Shown here one piece after another: positions 59,111 to 64,000 of a stretch of 64,000 bases of DNA. The stretch's first letter is position 1, and each line of letters opens with the position of its first letter. Location: assembly GCA_003586115.2 (NCBI GenBank), contig QVOM02000042.1, positions 73,178,113 through 73,242,112 of the forward strand. Reading direction: 5' to 3'. Below the pieces are notes generated by a model, which was not told the origin of the DNA, made no database searches, and worked only from the letters and a program-made list of their open reading frames with translations. This DNA is from Salvator merianae (Eukaryota > Chordata > Lepidosauria > Squamata > Teiidae). The position numbers were made by a program, and so were the translations under genes.

Positions 59111-59290
59111 GGCCCTTTCTACACTTGGCCTTATTGCAGATTATATCCTGGAATAGGGACCTGCCATCTACATGCTAGTGCAAACTATAAAAGGTCTTGC
59201 CCAGGACCTACCATAGTCTGCACTAGCATGCAGATGGCAGGTCCCTATTCTGGGATATAATCTGTAATAAGGCCAAGTGCAGAAAGGCCC
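59111..59290. mobile_element. 180-bp palindromic TIR element, TSD TAT
   Basis: Ends GGCCCTTTCTACACTTGGCC and (reverse) GGGCCTTTCTGCACTTGGCC, with TAT at 59108-59110 and 59291-59293. Long interior stretches are identical to 18732. Confidence 0.88.
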
Positions 59291-59293
59291 TAT

Positions 59294-61095
59294 GTATCTG
59301 GAAGGACAACCAAGTCTGTCCCCTAGATTACTCTGGGATGTAAAGACTTCTGTCACTTTGCACATAAAGACAAAATATAACAATTACTTTTCTTGCACCC
59401 ACTCAGCAAGTGTTGTGGATATGAATGTGACCGAACTGTTTACCTTGTGATGTGCTTTAAAGCCATTTGAATGTAGGGTCATTTTTTTGCCTGTGAACAT
59501 TTGTAAATCACAAGCATATAGAACATTATTAATCTCATATTGTGAGCCACAGTCAAATTTGCATCACTGTGACTTTATAAAGTTCTACAAGCTGTGGAAA
59601 CTCAGGCCACATCTGCACTCTCCTTAGCTGGCTGCCTTCATTTTGCACCGTTCACAGCTTGCTGGCATATTACCAGTCTGACCGGGGATATTGGAGGAGG
59701 TATCAACTTTTGGTGAATTTTTGACTGCTATAAAGACATTCAGAATTCTAGTTCTTCAGCAGGAGATGAGTTCAATGAACTTCAAAGACCTCTTCAAGAG
59801 TTCTGTAGAGAGATCCCAAGCCTAGCCACACCAGGAATAGATTGCCAGTGCTGATCTAGCTTGGAACACGTGTGCATATGCTTGTGGCCAGTACCAGGTC
59901 AAGATGCCACTAGGCCAGTGTCAGACCCTGCTGTAGATGCACCCTCAGAATCTGGAAAAACAATGACCCCCCCAACCCACTAAATGAGTAGTGCAACATG
60001 TTAAAACAAGGAATTAGGAAATATCAGTCATAAAAAACCAAAACATAAACACCAAATATGGAAAGGATTTTGCTTGTAAGATTTTGATGCAACTTGTAAT
60101 ATGCTTATAAACACAGCTTTAAAAGGTACAGTTAGAGAGGAAAATAGATATGAACATAACTGATATGAAAAATCATGCTAGAGTAATTGAACAAATGGAA
60201 TTGTCATGGCACTGAAGGTTTGCATTAAATATTATCTTCAGAGTTTCCAGTGCTTATCCAGATTTTTTAAATATTTGCATGCTCATATTGAACATGGATA
60301 GAGACACAAAGCTTAACTACTCCAAAGGTCAAATGATTTCCAAATACCTGGTGGGAGAAATCATGAAATTAAATCTGAATTTGAAAACCATGAACCTTTA
60401 CTACTATAGTTTGTTTCATAGGTCACATAGGTAAGAATCACGTAGCGCTGTTATGGAGCCATGAAAGCAGCATGTGTGCGCACAGCACAGGTATTTGGCA
60501 TTGTGAAAAGTTCTGCTTTGAACTGCATTTTTTAGACCTGACAGTTATTCTGAATATTGAACCCACAGAAGAAGACTACTTTCTTGAAACAAATTTATCA
60601 CTCCAACTTGAAAACATATCCACATTGATATTGAACAAGTTGAAGCTAAGAATAAGAATTTATATCATCTCATTAAAATTACAATGTGTATTTGGGCATT
60701 TTTTTTTTTTACTCTTAGTCTGTATCTTCACAAAGGGTGCAATCAAATAGGGCTTTTGAAAACTGTTCCTTTAAGAAAAAGCATCCTATCCCCCCCCCCC
60801 CACAAAGACTAACAAACAGTTGTCTGAATATGTGTCTGAGAACCAGGTTTATTTTGCCATATTGAAGTTTAAATTTGCATCCGGGTCAGGCAACACCTGC
60901 CCTGACTATGAGCGCTACTGTTTGGTGACTTGGTAGGAAACTCTGCCTTTTTGCTTATGTAGTTTTCTGTCCAACCCAACTTAAAAAAAGAAATGCCTTC
61001 AGAGCTCTGAAATCCCGAATGTTCAAGAGGTACCCTTTCAGAGGATTCAAGTTGAAGTAAGCTGAATGCATAGAAAAATGTCTGTCATTACAGAC
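59294..61095. other. intergenic; small shared segment
   Basis: A cacaaagggtgcaatcaaat stretch at about 60729-60748 recurs, with changes, near 61461-61480, hinting at a decayed repeat. A C-run lies near 60790. No supported gene. Confidence 0.4.
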
Positions 61096-61139
61096 TCAAA
61101 TTTGCCCAGAAGATGCCTTTTAGATGTGCCTGATCACAT

Positions 61140-61325
61140 CAAAAGTTTAAAAAGTAGCTTGAAAGCAACTTAGAGGTGGTAACATCCACACACAAGTGCC
61201 TCTAATCCACATTAAAAGTTATAAAATTCATTTCCAAAGTGCATCTTCTGACTTTTAATGTGGATTAGAGGTAGGATGGAAACACTGAAGTCCATAAGCT
61301 ACCACTTCTAAGCCACTTTTGAGCT
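61140..61325. mobile_element. foldback element
   Basis: Perfect 21-bp arms at 61199-61219 and 61251-61271 (cctctaatccacattaaaag and its complement) sit inside longer, imperfect arms (acttagaggtggtaac with gctaccacttctaag). Confidence 0.65.
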
Positions 61326-61559
61326 CCTTTATTTAATATGTATGGATGCAACCTTGTTGACTGATATACTGGATGAGACAGTTGCTTTTCCCATTGGTCA
61401 GTTACATAACCTGAAGATCAGTGGAACATTATTCAAGTCTTTGGGCCTAAGACAGTATCCTCACAAAGGGTGTGATCAAATAGGGCTTTTTATAGCTGTT
61501 TTACTACCAACAGAGAAAAGAGTATACAAGGCTGACTGAACTGCTGAAAAAAAGAAGGT

Positions 61560-64000
61560 CTCATTAAAGGGGATATACCTGAAGAAGTAATTTTCACCTG
61601 GAATCATCAAAGATTTAGATTGAACTCAGTGGATAAGATGCACAACTTTTTGCAGAAGTATGGAAAAAGATTGGAGGAGATGGAAGATGAGCCACTGAGA
61701 TTAGAAGGAGGAAATCAAGTAGTGGATCCACAAGAGGCTGGAATATGAGAAGCTAGTAATACAGAAAATCAAGATGGAATGTAAACTTGTAACTCTAAAT
61801 ATAAATGGACTAAATGTGCAAAAAAAAAAAAAAGAATATTTTTTCATAAGCTTAAGAAATTGAATTTAGATCTGATATGTATTCAAGAAAGTCACATATG
61901 TTACAAAGATGAGAAGTATCTCATTCAGAAAGTACTGGGACAGGAATTTATTGCATCAGGCCCAAAAAAGAAAAATAATGTAGTAATATACACTAAACAA
62001 CATTTGAATCCAAAGCTAAAAATAAAAGATAAGGACAGAAATTCCTTGGAGTTGAGATTGAAATAAATGGAATTAAAATGTTGATCTTAGGGATATATGC
62101 TCCAAATACAGAAAAACAGAAATTCTTTGAAGACTTAAGAGATAGAATATTGACCTTCTATTATGAAAATTGGAGTCTTCTAGGAGATTGGAATGGAGTA
62201 ATTGACCCGTCAATGGATAAATTAGCTTCAAAAGACATTAAAGCTTCTCAAGGTAAATTACCAAAATCTTTTTTTGACTTAATGGAAATCTTGCAATTAC
62301 AGGATATGTGGAGATATAAGAATGGCAATGCAAGAGAATACACATACTTTTCGAAGAGACATAAATCACCTTCAAGGATTGATATGATTTTAATGTCTAA
62401 GACGATGGCAAATCTGGTAACAGAAGCAGACGTTCTGCTCAAAACATTCGCGGACCACAACCCAGTAAAAGTAGTGATAGGATGCAGAACGAGAAAATCC
62501 AAATGAAGAGTAAATGAATATATTTTCAAAAAAGAGGGAGTGATACAACAATGTAAAAGAAAATTAAGAGAGTACTTTGAAGACAACCTAAACAAAGGGA
62601 CACCTCTGAATACAGTATGGGATGTCAGCAAAACATTTATTAGGGGTCATTAGATTAGATTGAACAAAGAAATGAAGAAGAAAAAAACAAGCCAAAAGGC
62701 AGAAGTTGTTAGAGGAGATTAAGAAGAAGGAGACAGAATTAAAGCAAAAGACAGACTGTCGAGAGAGGCTAAGAAATTTAAAAATCTTACAAAAGGAACT
62801 TTCAATGTTGGATGTGGAGGAAATGGAGAGGAAACTGACTTATCTGAAGCAAAAGAATTTTGCATCAGCCAATAAACCAGGGAAGTGGCTGGCGTACAAA
62901 CTGAGAAAGGAAAAAGCTAACAAGTTTATTTTAAAACTGAAAGAGGCTGACAAGGAGGTAACAAATAAAATAGACATCCAGAGAGTAATGTGTGAGTTCT
63001 ACGAAAAACTCTACAAAAAGAAAGAAGTTCCAGAAGAAGATATTAAAAATTATTTGGAAAAACAAAACTTGCCACAAATTTCACAACAATATAGGACTAT
63101 GTTGAACGCCTCTATAACACCTAGGGAACTCTGACTCTATCAATAAAATGAAAAGAGGAAAGGCACCAGGGCCGGATGGTCTAACAGCAATTTATTATAA
63201 AGTATTCCAAGAGGAACTTCAGTTACCACTGTTAATGACAATGAATAGTATACTGGACAGTTGAAAAATACTGGAAAGCTGGGAAAAAGCATTTATAACT
63301 TTAATTCCAAAAGAGGGTCAGGATTTGACATTACCTAAAAATTACAGACCAATATCATTATTGAATAATGATTATAAAGTTTTTGCAAGTATAATGGCAA
63401 CAAGGTTGAAACACGTGTTACAAGAATTTATTCACCAAGATCAAGCAGGATTTCTCCCCAAAAGACAAATGAAGGACAATATAAGAACTATAATTGATGT
63501 CATAGAATATTTAGAGTCTCATAATGAAGTACAAGCAGCACTAATCTTTCTAGATGCGGAAAAAGCTTTTGATAATTTGAATTGGAACTTTATGTTTAAT
63601 CTTCTAGACAGGATGAATTTTGGAGAGAACTTTACAAAATGGATTAGAGCAATATATACAATGCAGTCAGCTCAACTTACAAGAAACGGAGAAGTCTCAC
63701 AAAAATTTTCAATACAAAAAGGTACAAGACAAGGATGTCCACTCTCACCACTTCTATTTATATTGCCATTAGAGGTAATGAATAGAGCTATAAGGCAAGA
63801 GACAAACATCGAAGGTCTGAAGATCAAAAAGAAGAGTATAGACTAAGAGCATTCGCAGATGATATAGTGATTATTGAAAGATCCAAATGAATCAATAGAA
63901 ACAGTTTGGGCGCGTGGCAGGATTGAAAATCAATGAGAAAAAGACTAAATACTGGTGAAAAATATGAGAAAGAAAGAACAAGAAGATCTGGGAAGAAAAT
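61560..64000 (+). mobile_element. decayed L1, continues past the window edge
   Basis: The end of ORF1 (FTWNHQRFRLNSVDKMHNF) is followed by an ORF2 start at 61774 (MECKLVTLNINGLN). The endonuclease follows: LDLICIQESHI, LLGDWNGVID, SRIDMILMSKTM and FADHNPV. The linker, then the reverse transcriptase follow: KRGKAPGPDGLTA, NYRPISLLNNDYK, QDQAGFLPKRQ, FLDAEKAFDNLNW, GTRQGCPLSPLLF and, in another frame, RAFADDIVIIE near 63852. Breaks include a shift at the A-run near 61821, a shift near 62066, TGA at 62504-62506, shifts near 62660 and 63128, TGA at 63262, and a shift near 63843. It is not active. The C-terminal end lies beyond 64000. Confidence 0.88.

Noticed and set aside
55436..64000. ENAM (enamelin) exons expected downstream of AMBN
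   Set aside because: No signal-peptide exon or ENAM-like sequence was recognised; the gene may start beyond the window.

Overview
The window is eukaryotic, intron-bearing, repeat-rich DNA that most resembles a squamate reptile (lizard or snake). Two reasons support this. It carries two neighbouring enamel-matrix genes of the secretory calcium-binding phosphoprotein (SCPP) cluster in the order AMTN then AMBN on the + strand. Its repeat mix (several L1 lineages, a Dong/R4-like LINE, tRNA- and 5S-like SINEs, hAT elements, and many small terminal-inverted-repeat DNA transposons) is typical of squamates. The species cannot be told from the sequence.

Genes. The window opens inside an AMTN (amelotin) intron, and the last AMTN coding exon is 1232-1675. 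About 32 kb of intergenic DNA follows. AMBN (ameloblastin) then runs from a signal-peptide exon at 33676 to a stop at 55433-55435. I reconstructed ten coding exons (33676-33738, 35486-35536, 40506-40553, 41606-41710, 43560-43772, 46473-46514, 48026-48067, 49511-49555, 50083-50127, 54974-55435). All junctions are phase 0, total 1116 nt, encoding 371 residues. The ends and centre match ameloblastin landmarks: MKD start, TMRQ, WMH...PHSS, YEYSLP.HPPPLPSQ, ARLGI.SSEE and the C-terminal DAWHFQEP. No ENAM exon was recognised in the 8.5 kb after AMBN. AMTN and AMBN both encode secreted proteins of tooth enamel formation.

Repeats make up much of the rest. (1) A large set of short elements has GGGCC...GCACTT-type termini and, where readable, 3-bp target duplications (PIF/Harbinger-like by inference), including three copies of exactly 180 bp. 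(2) hAT-like elements end in TAGGG/TAGAG with 8-bp duplications; one carries an array of internal hairpins. (3) A 5'-truncated R4-like LINE (7060-9236) is inserted in a palindromic repeat. (4) There are three L1 copies: one with a twin-primed inversion (15.3-18.1 kb), one internally deleted with an 18-bp duplication (23901-25535), and one decayed copy running off the right edge (61.56-64.0 kb). (5) SINEs and microsatellites are scattered between them.

The most unusual local structure is a perfect 93-bp inverted duplication at 18958-19186. The second arm sits inside a DNA transposon and is flanked by a 12-bp direct repeat, the pattern expected of a replication template switch (or an assembly fold-back). 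I found no operon-like or defence-type novel system.
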